Assembly (NCBI RefSeq): GCF_001317355.1 | Contig: NZ_LKET01000032.1 | Span: 434,001-498,000 of the forward strand | Length of the DNA: 64,000 nucleotides | Direction of reading: 5' to 3' | DNA from: Oxobacter pfennigii | GTDB lineage: Bacteria > Bacillota > Clostridia > Clostridiales > Oxobacteraceae | Shown here: piece by piece, positions 15,301-23,308 of the stretch | Layout: the number at the start of each line of letters is the position of its first letter | How positions within the stretch are numbered: position 1 is the stretch's first letter | Position numbers and translations under genes: made by a program | Notes under the pieces: model-generated | Seen by the model: the letters and a program-made list of their open reading frames with translations, nothing else | The model's database searches: none | What the model was told of the DNA's origin: nothing

Positions 15301-16858
15301 GATCATTCCCCTCCAATGGAAGTGTAAAAATAAACTCTGCCCCTGGGCTACCCGGCCGGTTATTTGCTTTTATACCTCCTCCATGAGCCTTCACTATTGC
15401 ATCACATATGGTTAAACCCAGCCCTACACCACGCTGTGCATCTGAGCGCCTTGTCTTGGATGTATAGAACATTTCAAAGATATTTGGAATATCAGCGGTT
15501 TCTATTCCCTCGCCGTTATCACAAACCGAAAATACAGCATAGTTCTCCTTATTGTCTTTTTTTACGGAAACACTGATCTCATCCTGAGGAGCTGTATGCT
15601 TAACCGCATTGTCCAGAAGATTAATAAGTACCTGTCTTATTAGCTTTGCATCCATAGGCACCAGCAACAATTCATCCGGAACTGTAACGGATATCTCATG
15701 CTCTGGATGAAGACGTGAAATATGGAGAATAGCCGCACCTACCACTTCTTCGGCAGCCTCTTGCTGTTTATGCAAAACCAGCTTTCCATCCTGTACACGG
15801 GTAAGGCTTAAAATATTCTCAACAAGAGAATGCAGCCAATCTGCGTCCCGATAAATTCCTTTTATAAGATTATATTGCCGCTCATCCTGTACTGTCATAT
15901 TCAATAACATTTCAGCTGTTCCCATGATCCCGGCAAGTGGGGTACGTAAGTCATGGGAGATTGCCCTAAGCAAATTCCCCCTATAACGCTCTTGTACGAT
16001 TGCTTCATTTATTTTCTGGCGCTGCTGCGCAGCCCGGAAACGATCCATAGCCAATGCCGTACTTTCAATCATTGCATGGAGCATACGGACCTGGGTTCTG
16101 TTCATCATTTTTGCTGCTTCCTTAGAAATGCGAATAACGCCTAATGTTGTTTCTTTTCCATAAACAGGCCAGTCGTAAAACTCTCCCCCTTTATGGCAGC
16201 CTGTCCGCAATCCTTCAATACGGAGCCTGAATTCTTCGGGGTCGGAAATTTCACGCCAAATCTGCTTCGCAGGTGAACACTGCTGAATGAAAGTATTTTC
16301 CGGCTTTCCATTTTCATCAAAACATAGGCAACCTACGTTGCTGCCTAGCATATCACTGATAGTTCTTATTGCGGTACTTGCAATATCATGAATATCAGCT
16401 GCGTCTGTAAGGCGGTTTGTCAGAGTATACAGGGCTTTCATTTCCGCTTCATGTTCTTGAGCTTTTATGGCATTTTGCCTGGCATGGGTTGTTAATGTGC
16501 TTGTAATCAGCGCAGTAATTAGCATAACTATAAAGGTAATAATATAACTGTGAGTATTTACAGAAAACGCATAGTAGGGCTCCATAAAAAGAAAATTAAA
16601 GAAAAATGCTGCAAGAAGTGATGACCAAAATCCAAAAAAATACCCATCTATAAAACGAGCTGTCAATAAAACCGCTAATAAATAGACTATTGCAATATCG
16701 GCCTCCGGCAAACTCATTACATGAAAAATATATCCTATAGCAGAAGCACCAAATAAAAAGGCGAGCATGATGCCTGTGCGAGCAAAGATAATTTTTATAC
16801 TGATGCTCTGATTTTTAAAAATTCTGTATTTCACAATGAATTTACTAATATAATTCAT
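15287..16858 (-). CDS. kdpD: KdpD-like sensor histidine kinase lacking the N-terminal KdpD/Usp domains
   Basis: The 523-residue kinase has four membrane helices (DUF4118, about residues 25-125), a GAF-like region (about 150-280), the phosphoacceptor helix AISHDLRTPLAGIMG and an ATPase domain (NLLDNAVKHTAP, DNGEGI, GVGLGLTICDAI). Full KdpD is near 900 residues and starts with a KdpD domain and a Usp domain; both are absent. Short orphan KdpD proteins are common in clostridia. The ATG at 16858 follows AGAGGTGA; the upstream extension to 16924 lacks a ribosome site. The pair probably senses potassium, cell-envelope or c-di-AMP-linked signals. Confidence 0.88.
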   Translation of the reverse strand: MNYISKFIVKYRIFKNQSISIKIIFARTGIMLAFLFGASAIGYIFHVMSLPEADIAIVYLLAVLLTARFIDGYFFGFWSSLLAAFFFNFLFMEPYYAFSVNTHSYIITFIVMLITALITSTLTTHARQNAIKAQEHEAEMKALYTLTNRLTDAADIHDIASTAIRTISDMLGSNVGCLCFDENGKPENTFIQQCSPAKQIWREISDPEEFRLRIEGLRTGCHKGGEFYDWPVYGKETTLGVIRISKEAAKMMNRTQVRMLHAMIESTALAMDRFRAAQQRQKINEAIVQERYRGNLLRAISHDLRTPLAGIMGTAEMLLNMTVQDERQYNLIKGIYRDADWLHSLVENILSLTRVQDGKLVLHKQQEAAEEVVGAAILHISRLHPEHEISVTVPDELLLVPMDAKLIRQVLINLLDNAVKHTAPQDEISVSVKKDNKENYAVFSVCDNGEGIETADIPNIFEMFYTSKTRRSDAQRGVGLGLTICDAIVKAHGGGIKANNRPGSPGAEFIFTLPLEGNDHELQ

Positions 16859-17179
16859 CTGCGGCTCACCTCTTTCTTGCTTTTCTATTTTATATAATTT
16901 AAATATCCCATGTCTGGTAAGCAAGTCAGAATTAAAGCTGAAAAACTCTTAACATACTTAATAGTATATTAGGACATAATATATTTTTCAAGTAAAAGGA
17001 AAGGGCTATTGTTGGTCGCCGACATCTGACTTGGTTTTTTTAAAATCGAGAGGAGGACAACTTGTCCCGAAGCCAGGCAGCTCCTTTAAGTTATTAAGGT
17101 ACGCAGACATTATTTATACTAGGTTTAAGCAGGTTAGATTTATGACCTGCTTTTTTTGAGAATTTTATGGAAAGCAAAC
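16859..17179. other. Intergenic region with a possible small RNA
   Basis: No protein gene is seen. Around 17013-17025 there is a GTTGG-TCG-CCGAC hairpin, and at 17054-17066 a GGACAA-C-TTGTCC palindrome. Further on, at 17127-17157, lies a textbook plus-strand terminator with no gene in front of it. This suggests a short noncoding transcript, or the relic of a lost gene. Confidence 0.4.
17127..17157 (+). terminator. Rho-independent terminator without an upstream gene
   Basis: An 8-bp perfect stem (AAGCAGGT / ACCTGCTT) with a 10-base loop is followed by seven T residues (two of them pairing) on the plus strand. The nearest upstream gene is on the opposite strand. Confidence 0.8.
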
Positions 17180-17208
17180 TTGACATTATAAGTTGTTAGT
17201 GCTACACT
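17180..17208 (+). promoter_or_regulatory. Sigma-A promoter for the Xre remnant and membrane protein
   Basis: TTGACA (17180-17185) and TACACT (17203-17208) are 17 bases apart. The start of the decayed Xre gene is 40 bases downstream. The promoter should still drive the intact gene at 17446. Confidence 0.75.
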
Positions 17209-17247
17209 AAAAATGTAAAGCAAGCTTTCCGTTTCATGGATGAGTGA

Positions 17248-17449
17248 ATGAAAAACAGATTAGAAGGATTATGAAAGCAAACTCTATTAGACAAGAAGAT
17301 TTATCATGAGCATTAAAAGTATCAAGACAAATGATAGGTTCATTGGAAAGCAGAAGGTACATTCATCGATATTATTAGACTTCAAAATTGCTGGATTTTT
17401 CGATATGACCATTGAAGAAATTTTTATTTATGAGGAGGAAGAAAAATGA
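17248..17449 (+). pseudogene. Xre-type regulator gene with two in-frame TGA codons and a frameshift
   Basis: From the ATG at 17248 the frame reads MKNRLEGL-stop-KANSIRQEDLS-stop-ALKVSRQMIGSLESRRY, then continues after a one-base loss as HSSILLDFKIAGFFDMTIEE and ends in EEEEK. This is the full length of a 65-70-residue Xre regulator. Both stops are TGA at positions where relatives often have Arg or Lys, consistent with CGA-to-TGA changes. Its stop overlaps the next start (ATGA), as in an intact regulator/membrane-protein pair. Non-functional unless UGA is read through. Confidence 0.85.
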
Positions 17450-17874
17450 AAAAAGATATGTTATATAGCGGTTTAGGTTTTATTGTACTTGGTATGGTTT
17501 TTCTAATTATTTATATCATAATGGACGGTGAAGGTGTAACATCGAATTTTGCTGGATTTGCAGGCGGCTTTACTGGGCCGGGTATAGTTATGATTTATAA
17601 ATATTTTCATTGGTCAAAGCCGGAAAACAAAACTGCTTATGAGGAACTATTAAAATATGAAAAAATCAACGCAAAAGATGAAAGAAAAGTTATGATTCAG
17701 AGAATATCAGGACACATTATGTATACGCTTACGATAATTATTTTGGCATTATTAGTCTTTGTACTTTCTTTAATCGGTGTTGACAAATGGATGTTGTTGT
17801 TGATTGCGTCCATTTTAATACTTGAAATCGCCGGTGGACAGATACTGTATCGGCATTATGATAAAAAACTGTAG
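17446..17874 (+). CDS. Small membrane protein of the Xre-associated (DUF2178-like) type
   Basis: The 142-residue protein has two N-terminal helices (LYSGLGFIVLGMVFLIIYII and a glycine-rich FAGFAGGFTGPGIVMIY segment) and two C-terminal helices (about 90-110 and 115-135). Such proteins are commonly encoded right behind a small Xre regulator, as here, and are probably regulated by it. Their function is unknown. GGAGG precedes the ATG, which overlaps the stop of the broken regulator. Loss of the regulator may leave this gene unregulated. Confidence 0.75.
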   Translation: MKKDMLYSGLGFIVLGMVFLIIYIIMDGEGVTSNFAGFAGGFTGPGIVMIYKYFHWSKPENKTAYEELLKYEKINAKDERKVMIQRISGHIMYTLTIIILALLVFVLSLIGVDKWMLLLIASILILEIAGGQILYRHYDKKL

Positions 17875-17907
17875 GATATATTATCATTTGCTTCGGTTTT
17901 AAAGATA

Positions 17908-17976
17908 CAGATAGCAAAGCCGGGAGGGAGTTTCGCAAAACTACCATCTCCCTTAAACCCGCTTGCTATCTTTGAA
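17908..17976. terminator. Bidirectional terminator between convergent genes
   Basis: AGATAGCAAAGCCGGGAGGGAG pairs imperfectly with CTCCCTTAAACCCGCTTGCTATCT around a loop of about 18 bases. It sits between the plus-strand membrane gene and the minus-strand pyrophosphatase gene. Confidence 0.75.
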
Positions 17977-18034
17977 ATTTAACAGGTTACAATCTTATCA
18001 TGCCAATAATATTAAAACCAGGATAATTCATATT

Positions 18035-19999
18035 TTATATAATAAGAGGAGCTATAAGAAGGGCAGACATCCCGACAAGTTTCATAAAAATAAGGATTGA
18101 TGGTCCGGCGACATCCTTCATCGGATCACCAACTGTATCTCCAATCACTGCCGCCTGATGCTGAAGGGTACCCTTCAACTCTCTATTTAATTCAATGGTC
18201 TTTTTAGCATTATCGTATGCAGTACCTGTATTATTGAAAAAGGGTCCCAGAACTGCCGAGCACAAAACAGATCCTATCAGCAAGGGACCGAGAGCTTTAG
18301 GACCAAAAGTGAAACCTACAACCACCGGAATAAAAACGCTTACAATTCCAGGAAGAATCATCTGTTTCAATGCGTTTTTTGTAGTAATGTCAATACATAA
18401 ACCGTAATCCGGGCTAGCTTCACCGGTTAAAAGACCTTTGATTTCCCTAAACTGCCTTCTTACTTCATCAACCATTAAAAAGGCGCCCTTGGCAGTGGCT
18501 TTAATAGCCAATGAAGAAATCAGAAACGGAAGTGAAATACCTATCAGCATAAATCCAGTTGTATATGGATTTGAAATATCCGTAATTATGTTTTTAGTTA
18601 AAGCAAAGAAGGTAGTAAAAATTACAAATGCGGTTATGGTTCCTGAGGACATGGAATAAGCTTTTGTGATTGCTTTCATAGTATTACCGACAGAATCAAG
18701 GGAAGAAAGTTTTTCAACTAATTCTTCAGGCGCATGTGACATTTCAGCAATGCCTGATGCATTGTCAGTAATTGGGCCAAATGTGTCCGCAGCCATAATA
18801 TATGCAATCATCAAGTCTGTCCCTAAATTTACTGCGACAATTACAAAAAGTGATCCGCCGGATAGAGTGTAGGCTGCGATGATGGCAATAACGATCATAA
18901 TGATTGAAGCAATCGGACTTTGCAGGCCATTGCTTAATCCGACAATGATATTGATGGCCGGACCTGCCTTGGACGCTTCCGCCATTTCTTTAACCGGTTT
19001 TCCTTCCATTCCGGCGTAATATCTTGTACTTACCGTTGCAATCAAAGAAATTGTCACTCCCAAAAGTATACCCATCCAAACGCTCAAATCCGGAAGAAGC
19101 GCTTTTACAACGATTAAACCTCCTAAAGAAGCAATAACCGCAGTGACAATAAGTCCTAAATTAAAGGATGTAGAAGGGGCCATGTTCTTTCCCCATTTTT
19201 TCGTGATTAAAATTCCAATCATGGAAGCTAATATGCCCGTTGCTTGTAAAATCAAAGGCAAGAATATTGCTTTCGGACCGTATTGGCTTAGTAAAGTAGA
19301 AGCAACCAGGGTTCCCGTAATTATATCATTACTGAAACTTTCAAATAAATCAGCACCGCGGCCTGCACAGTCCCCTACATTATCACCTACTAAATCTGCA
19401 ATAACTGCCGGGTTTCTCGGATCGTCTTCCGGGAGATTATTTTCTACTTTCCCGACTAAATCTGCACCGATATCGGCTGATTTAGTATATATTCCTCCGC
19501 CGATCTGAGCGAAAAGCGCAGCCAAACTGGCTCCAAAACCGAATCCAATCACTATTTGATAATCTTTAAAAATCAGATATAGAATACTTAAAACCAAAAC
19601 AGATAATCCGGTAACGCTAAATCCGGTAATAGATCCTCCGAATACTGCTAAACGAAAGGCCTTATCTGAGGATTTCGCACAAGCACTTGTTACCTTTGAG
19701 TTAGCAAGAGTCGAAGAAGCCATTCCGATAATTGACCCTAAAAGTGAAGTAAATACACCTAAAACTGAAACTGCGGCTACTTTCCAGTTAAACAAAAATA
19801 AAAGAATAAAAAAGAGCAAGGGTGTAACTAAAGAGATAGTTTTTATCTGCCTTTTTAGATATGCTCTGGCACCGGTTGCAATATAGCCTGCAATCTCAGC
19901 AATTTTTGAAGAGACTTTAGGCTCTTTTTTAATTAAAAACAGTATTCCAAAAGCAACTGCTATCGCAAATAATCCTACCATTAAAGAAATATAAAACAT
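18035..19999 (-). CDS. hppA: Membrane-bound ion-translocating pyrophosphatase
   Basis: The protein of 654 residues has about 16 membrane helices and the family signature SADIGADLVGKVE followed by EDDPRNPAVIADLVGDNVGD, which bind Mg-pyrophosphate; the second acidic cluster is DTVGDPMKDVAGPS near the end. It hydrolyses pyrophosphate and pumps H+ or Na+. In the segment SVGNTMKAITKA the position after GNTx is Lys, as in potassium-independent proton pumps (which have GNTTKA). The start at 19999 follows GGAAGGAGG; the frame is open to 20053 without a ribosome site. TGTGAG direct repeats upstream suggest control by a response regulator. Confidence 0.95.
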   Translation of the reverse strand: MFYISLMVGLFAIAVAFGILFLIKKEPKVSSKIAEIAGYIATGARAYLKRQIKTISLVTPLLFFILLFLFNWKVAAVSVLGVFTSLLGSIIGMASSTLANSKVTSACAKSSDKAFRLAVFGGSITGFSVTGLSVLVLSILYLIFKDYQIVIGFGFGASLAALFAQIGGGIYTKSADIGADLVGKVENNLPEDDPRNPAVIADLVGDNVGDCAGRGADLFESFSNDIITGTLVASTLLSQYGPKAIFLPLILQATGILASMIGILITKKWGKNMAPSTSFNLGLIVTAVIASLGGLIVVKALLPDLSVWMGILLGVTISLIATVSTRYYAGMEGKPVKEMAEASKAGPAINIIVGLSNGLQSPIASIIMIVIAIIAAYTLSGGSLFVIVAVNLGTDLMIAYIMAADTFGPITDNASGIAEMSHAPEELVEKLSSLDSVGNTMKAITKAYSMSSGTITAFVIFTTFFALTKNIITDISNPYTTGFMLIGISLPFLISSLAIKATAKGAFLMVDEVRRQFREIKGLLTGEASPDYGLCIDITTKNALKQMILPGIVSVFIPVVVGFTFGPKALGPLLIGSVLCSAVLGPFFNNTGTAYDNAKKTIELNRELKGTLQHQAAVIGDTVGDPMKDVAGPSILIFMKLVGMSALLIAPLII

Positions 20000-20122
20000 A
20001 GAATTAGTTCCTCCTTCCGGCAGTGCCGAAAACTTTTGCTTATTCTGCGCCAATAGTGTCGCTTCATATAGGCCTATATCAAATTTTCACCTCTCTTAAA
20101 GCCTTTGAGCCAACACCCCATT

Positions 20123-20186
20123 ATTGTAATAAAAACAATGTGAGCACGGTGTGAGAATTCATCAGGCCGTGTGAGAAAGCTGTGAG
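20123..20186 (-). promoter_or_regulatory. Four CTCACA direct repeats before the pyrophosphatase promoter
   Basis: On the minus strand CTCACA occurs at 20181-20186, 20170-20175, 20150-20155 and 20139-20144, spaced 11, 20 and 11 bases, so all lie on about the same face of the helix. A TACAAT -10 box follows at 20123-20128 with no recognisable -35. Tandem hexamers with an 11-bp repeat are the pattern of PhoP/OmpR-family response regulators acting as activators. Confidence 0.6.
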
Positions 20187-20211
20187 AAAAACAGTATCAG
20201 AAGTCAAATGA

Positions 20212-20235
20212 AAAAGCCGCCACATTTGACGGCTT
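20212..20235 (-). terminator. Terminator of the CrtI-like oxidoreductase gene
   Basis: AAGCCG / CGGCTT arms (20214-20219, 20230-20235) form a short stem read on the minus strand and followed by TTT. It lies 36 bases past the stop at 20271. Confidence 0.7.
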
Positions 20236-20270
20236 CAGTTATTGGAAAGTTATTAGTCCCTTTTGTTATT

Positions 20271-21755
20271 CTAAGCATTTCCACGGAACATCATATCGGT
20301 ATCCTTGCACAGATACTGCACCGCTTTTCGTCCTGTTTCAGCGGCGATGGGCAGGCCGCCGGGAATCATAAGCCGGTGCCCCGCAAAATAAAGATTGGAT
20401 ATACTTTCAGGCTTTGAGGGATAGGATTGCATTTTTTCACCTTTACTCATAATTGACATCCATGAACCTTTGTAAGAGTGCAGGTAGCGTTCATAAGTCA
20501 AGGGAGTGGCGACGTCCCACACTTCTACCTTTCCGGCAGTCTGAGGATATTTTTTAGCCAAAACATCAATGAAGCTTTCTGAAAGCCTTTGCTTTTCGGC
20601 TTCATAGGTGCCATTTATTTTCCGCTCTTTCCACCATTCATAGCTGTCGCCAACAACAGCAGAAGTGACGGCAGTGCATCCATTTGGAGCATAGCCTTCG
20701 TAACCCGCATAATTATTGATCCCGACTTCCTTGATTTCTTCTCCGGCACAGGTAAAGGGCGTATCACTTGTGAAGGCAATACTCTCATGAATACCGGCTA
20801 GGTCCTCTTTGATGCCTAAGCAAATAAAGGTATTCAACATGGGCTTTGTTTCAGTACGCATTTTATCCGCCCAGGTTTCTTTAAGGGGCTTGTCAAACAG
20901 AGTATCAATGGCAGCCAGCGTATCTTGTGTGATGACAACCGCATCTGCGGAAAATTCCTCACCGTTAAAAACAATACCTGTAGCAACGCCTTTTTTAATT
21001 ATAACCTTTTCAACTTTACTATTGTATTTTATCACACCGCCTAAAGTTTCAAACCTTTTTGCTATCCGGCCCGCCATGGCAAGAGAACCGCCTGCGGGGT
21101 ACCCACCGTCGCCATTTGCAAGCGTCGACATTGTAAACACCATGGCTATGGCAGTATTATCATCGCCGACGACACTTCTGAACAACCCCTGCAGCAAAGG
21201 ACTTTTATACCGCATTGCATATTCCTTTGCCGTTTGATTGCTATAAAAAGACATCCTGAAAAATGCGGGAAGCATAGAAATCAGTACTGATACTGGTATG
21301 GCAGACTTTTCTTTAACCTTTACGCCTTTAATATCGGTAATGGGCATATCTATTTTCATAAACTTTTTCAAATCCCTGCAAAGGCGGATAATTTCCTTCT
21401 TATCCTCCGGTGACAGCTCGGTAAGATGAGCTTGCAGCTTATCAATATCCCGGTACAAAAAAGCTGCCTTTCCTTCATGCTCGAAAACAAAAAACGGGTC
21501 GCGGTTGTAAACGGCGGTGCTGTCATCCAATGCGCCGATTTCACGCCAAAGCTTATGGAGAGCGGTTTTCGGAGAAGAACCTGTCAGCCAGTGCATGCCG
21601 CCTTCAAATAGATACCCTTTCCTTTTCCAGCTTGTGGACGCACCGCCCGGAATGGAATGGGCTTCATAAATCGTCACATCAAAACCGCTTTGGCGGGCAT
21701 ATACACCAGCTGTCAGTCCGGCAATACCGGCACCGATAATAATAACCTTTTTCAT
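20271..21755 (-). CDS. Phytoene desaturase/retinol saturase-like FAD oxidoreductase
   Basis: The 494-residue protein starts MKKVIIIGAGIAGLTAGVYA (FAD-binding GxGxxG) and continues with EAHSIPGGASTSWKRKGYLFEGGMHWLTG, the CrtI/all-trans-retinol reductase family motif. The end, NLYFAGHRLMIPGGLPIAAETGRKA, is the second FAD-contact motif of carotenoid desaturases. The family oxidises or reduces isoprenoid or related double bonds; no carotenoid genes are nearby. The ATG overlaps the TetR stop (TGATG), so the two are coupled. A TetR palindrome (22350-22367) probably controls both. Confidence 0.88.
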   Translation of the reverse strand: MKKVIIIGAGIAGLTAGVYARQSGFDVTIYEAHSIPGGASTSWKRKGYLFEGGMHWLTGSSPKTALHKLWREIGALDDSTAVYNRDPFFVFEHEGKAAFLYRDIDKLQAHLTELSPEDKKEIIRLCRDLKKFMKIDMPITDIKGVKVKEKSAIPVSVLISMLPAFFRMSFYSNQTAKEYAMRYKSPLLQGLFRSVVGDDNTAIAMVFTMSTLANGDGGYPAGGSLAMAGRIAKRFETLGGVIKYNSKVEKVIIKKGVATGIVFNGEEFSADAVVITQDTLAAIDTLFDKPLKETWADKMRTETKPMLNTFICLGIKEDLAGIHESIAFTSDTPFTCAGEEIKEVGINNYAGYEGYAPNGCTAVTSAVVGDSYEWWKERKINGTYEAEKQRLSESFIDVLAKKYPQTAGKVEVWDVATPLTYERYLHSYKGSWMSIMSKGEKMQSYPSKPESISNLYFAGHRLMIPGGLPIAAETGRKAVQYLCKDTDMMFRGNA

Positions 21756-22333
21756 CAATCTTTCCTCCTTATTATATCAACAATCCAGTCACTGTCAGGA
21801 CGCGGTAAACTTGGGTTAAGGGCAATGCCTTCAGCAATGCCTTGAACCGCACACCAAAAAGCGATTGAAAGGGCGTAAGGATCGCCGCTTCGTATGGTAC
21901 CGCATTTCTGGCCTTTAGCAATCAGAGCAGCTGTCGGTTTATAAATGTCAAAACCAGCGAGCATCTCTTTGACGCAGTCGGGAGCTGCTTCGTTATAAAA
22001 GGCCTGGCTCATCAGCACAAACATTTTTGCTGTAAAGGGTTCGGCCTGAATATAATTAAAAATCTGCCTTGAAGCATCTTCAAAGAAAGCAAGGGGCTCT
22101 TTCTCCGTAGGGGCCATAACACTCATAGGTCCTGAAATACCCAAGGTTATCAGTTCTTCATACAGCTTTTCCTTGGAATCGAAATAATGAAACAGCAATC
22201 CGACGCTCATTCCCACCTGCCGTGCAATATCGCTTATTTTTGTGGCGGAATAGCCTTTTCGTATAAACAAATCCAGACCGGCATTCAGTATTTCATCCCG
22301 TCGTTTTTCCTTTTGTTCTTCACGAATACCCAT
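21755..22333 (-). CDS. TetR-family repressor
   Basis: The 192-residue protein starts MGIREEQKEKRRDEILNAGL and carries the TetR helix-turn-helix (GYSATKISDIARQVGMSVGLLFHYF, about residues 30-54, in parts). The ligand domain follows. GGAG lies upstream of the ATG at 22333. It overlaps the start of the CrtI-like oxidoreductase, which is its probable target. A perfect 18-bp palindrome (22350-22367) lies 17 bases upstream of the start, well placed for autorepression. Confidence 0.92.
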   Translation of the reverse strand: MGIREEQKEKRRDEILNAGLDLFIRKGYSATKISDIARQVGMSVGLLFHYFDSKEKLYEELITLGISGPMSVMAPTEKEPLAFFEDASRQIFNYIQAEPFTAKMFVLMSQAFYNEAAPDCVKEMLAGFDIYKPTAALIAKGQKCGTIRSGDPYALSIAFWCAVQGIAEGIALNPSLPRPDSDWIVDIIRRKD

Positions 22334-22349
22334 TATTGAATCTCCATTC

Positions 22350-22367
22350 ATTGAATATATATTCAAT
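22350..22367. promoter_or_regulatory. Palindromic TetR operator
   Basis: ATTGAATAT-ATATTCAAT is a perfect 18-bp palindrome just before the tetR gene, within the expected 5' leader or promoter. Confidence 0.7.
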
Positions 22368-22436
22368 ATCATATAAATCTAATCGAGATTTGTAAATATT
22401 TTTTGAGATGGCTGATGAGTAAAAAACTGTACAATC

Positions 22437-22530
22437 TACCTGAGATCTTCTCCCACAAAATACAATCCACTCTTAACGAGAAAAATGATAAATTCTCATT
22501 AAGAGTGGATAAAAAACAGAGTATCTCAGC
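22437..22530. repeat. Imperfect 94-bp inverted repeat with an 18-bp core stem
   Basis: The core arms 22465-22482 and 22493-22510 match at 17 of 18 positions. Outer segments (CCTGAGAT at 22439 and ATCTCAGCCAGG near 22525) pair again. It lies between the GNAT/PfpI chimera and tetR. It may be a terminator or a remnant of a small palindromic element; I saw no second copy in the window. Confidence 0.6.
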
Positions 22531-22540
22531 CAGGTGATTA

Positions 22541-23224
22541 TTACCGTGCAAATGGATCATTATTTTTATCCTTATTCCAATTATATTCAATACCATCTGC
22601 GATTTCATTGGTTCTGTCTATTCCGAATCTTTCTGCAATAAACTCCAGTGCCATATCCATACCTGCCGATACACCAGATGAAGTATAAAATTTACCATCT
22701 GTAACCCATCTAGCATTACCGCTGCAGTTGCACATTTCATACGAGGGATGATATAAACCTGTCGGTTCATAAAAATTATCTCCAATATACTTGAAGCCTA
22801 AGCGAAGCAACAGCTTTTTAGAGCTCATATTTTGAGGATGATGTCCTGCAAAAAGCTTATCTGCTTTTATTATTGTAAAGCCATATTTTATGACTGAAGC
22901 AGCAGCTTCAAAAGCATACCCTTGTCCCCAAAATTTTTTACGAAGATGAAAACCTATTTCATATGAATTTTCTTCTGATTTGAAGGGTCGTAAGCCGCAA
23001 CAACCTATTAACTCATCTACCGGGGTCCCAAATATAGGCCAATACTGTACATTAAATTGTTTTTGATTGCTGATTTCAAAATTTAAACGCTTTTGTATAT
23101 CCTGTTCTGTAAATTTACCGCTTGCACAAATATATCGTGTGACATCTTCTTTTCCCCATAGCTGTACAGCCAATGAAAAATCATCATCTGTCCATTTAGA
23201 GAACCTTATACGTTCCGTTTCCAT
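22541..23224 (-). CDS. Chimera: GNAT acetyltransferase joined to the tail of a DJ-1/PfpI protein
   Basis: The 227-residue frame begins METERIRFSKWTDDDF and is an acetyltransferase to about residue 164, with the acetyl-CoA loop RKKFWGQGYAFEA and the usual end FYEPTGLYHPSYEM. From about residue 171 it reads ARWVTDGKFYTSSGVSAGMD and ends in EYNWNKDKNNDPF, the last 57 residues of DJ-1/PfpI-family proteins. That family's nucleophile-elbow cysteine domain is absent. A deletion that joined two genes explains this best. The acetyltransferase half may still work. GAAGGAG precedes the ATG at 23224; the frame is open to 23290. Confidence 0.8.
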   Translation of the reverse strand: METERIRFSKWTDDDFSLAVQLWGKEDVTRYICASGKFTEQDIQKRLNFEISNQKQFNVQYWPIFGTPVDELIGCCGLRPFKSEENSYEIGFHLRKKFWGQGYAFEAAASVIKYGFTIIKADKLFAGHHPQNMSSKKLLLRLGFKYIGDNFYEPTGLYHPSYEMCNCSGNARWVTDGKFYTSSGVSAGMDMALEFIAERFGIDRTNEIADGIEYNWNKDKNNDPFAR

Positions 23225-23308
23225 AAAATACTCCTTCAATATTTTCGCCTCGCAAATATATATTTGAAACGGTCTTATACTTACCTGCATGGTACATGAA
23301 CTTTATTC

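Noticed and set aside
17010-17120. c-di-AMP (ydaO) riboswitch upstream of kdpD
   Set aside because: I looked for the conserved ydaO segments on both strands because of the kdp context and did not find them; the strong terminator is on the opposite strand to kdpD.
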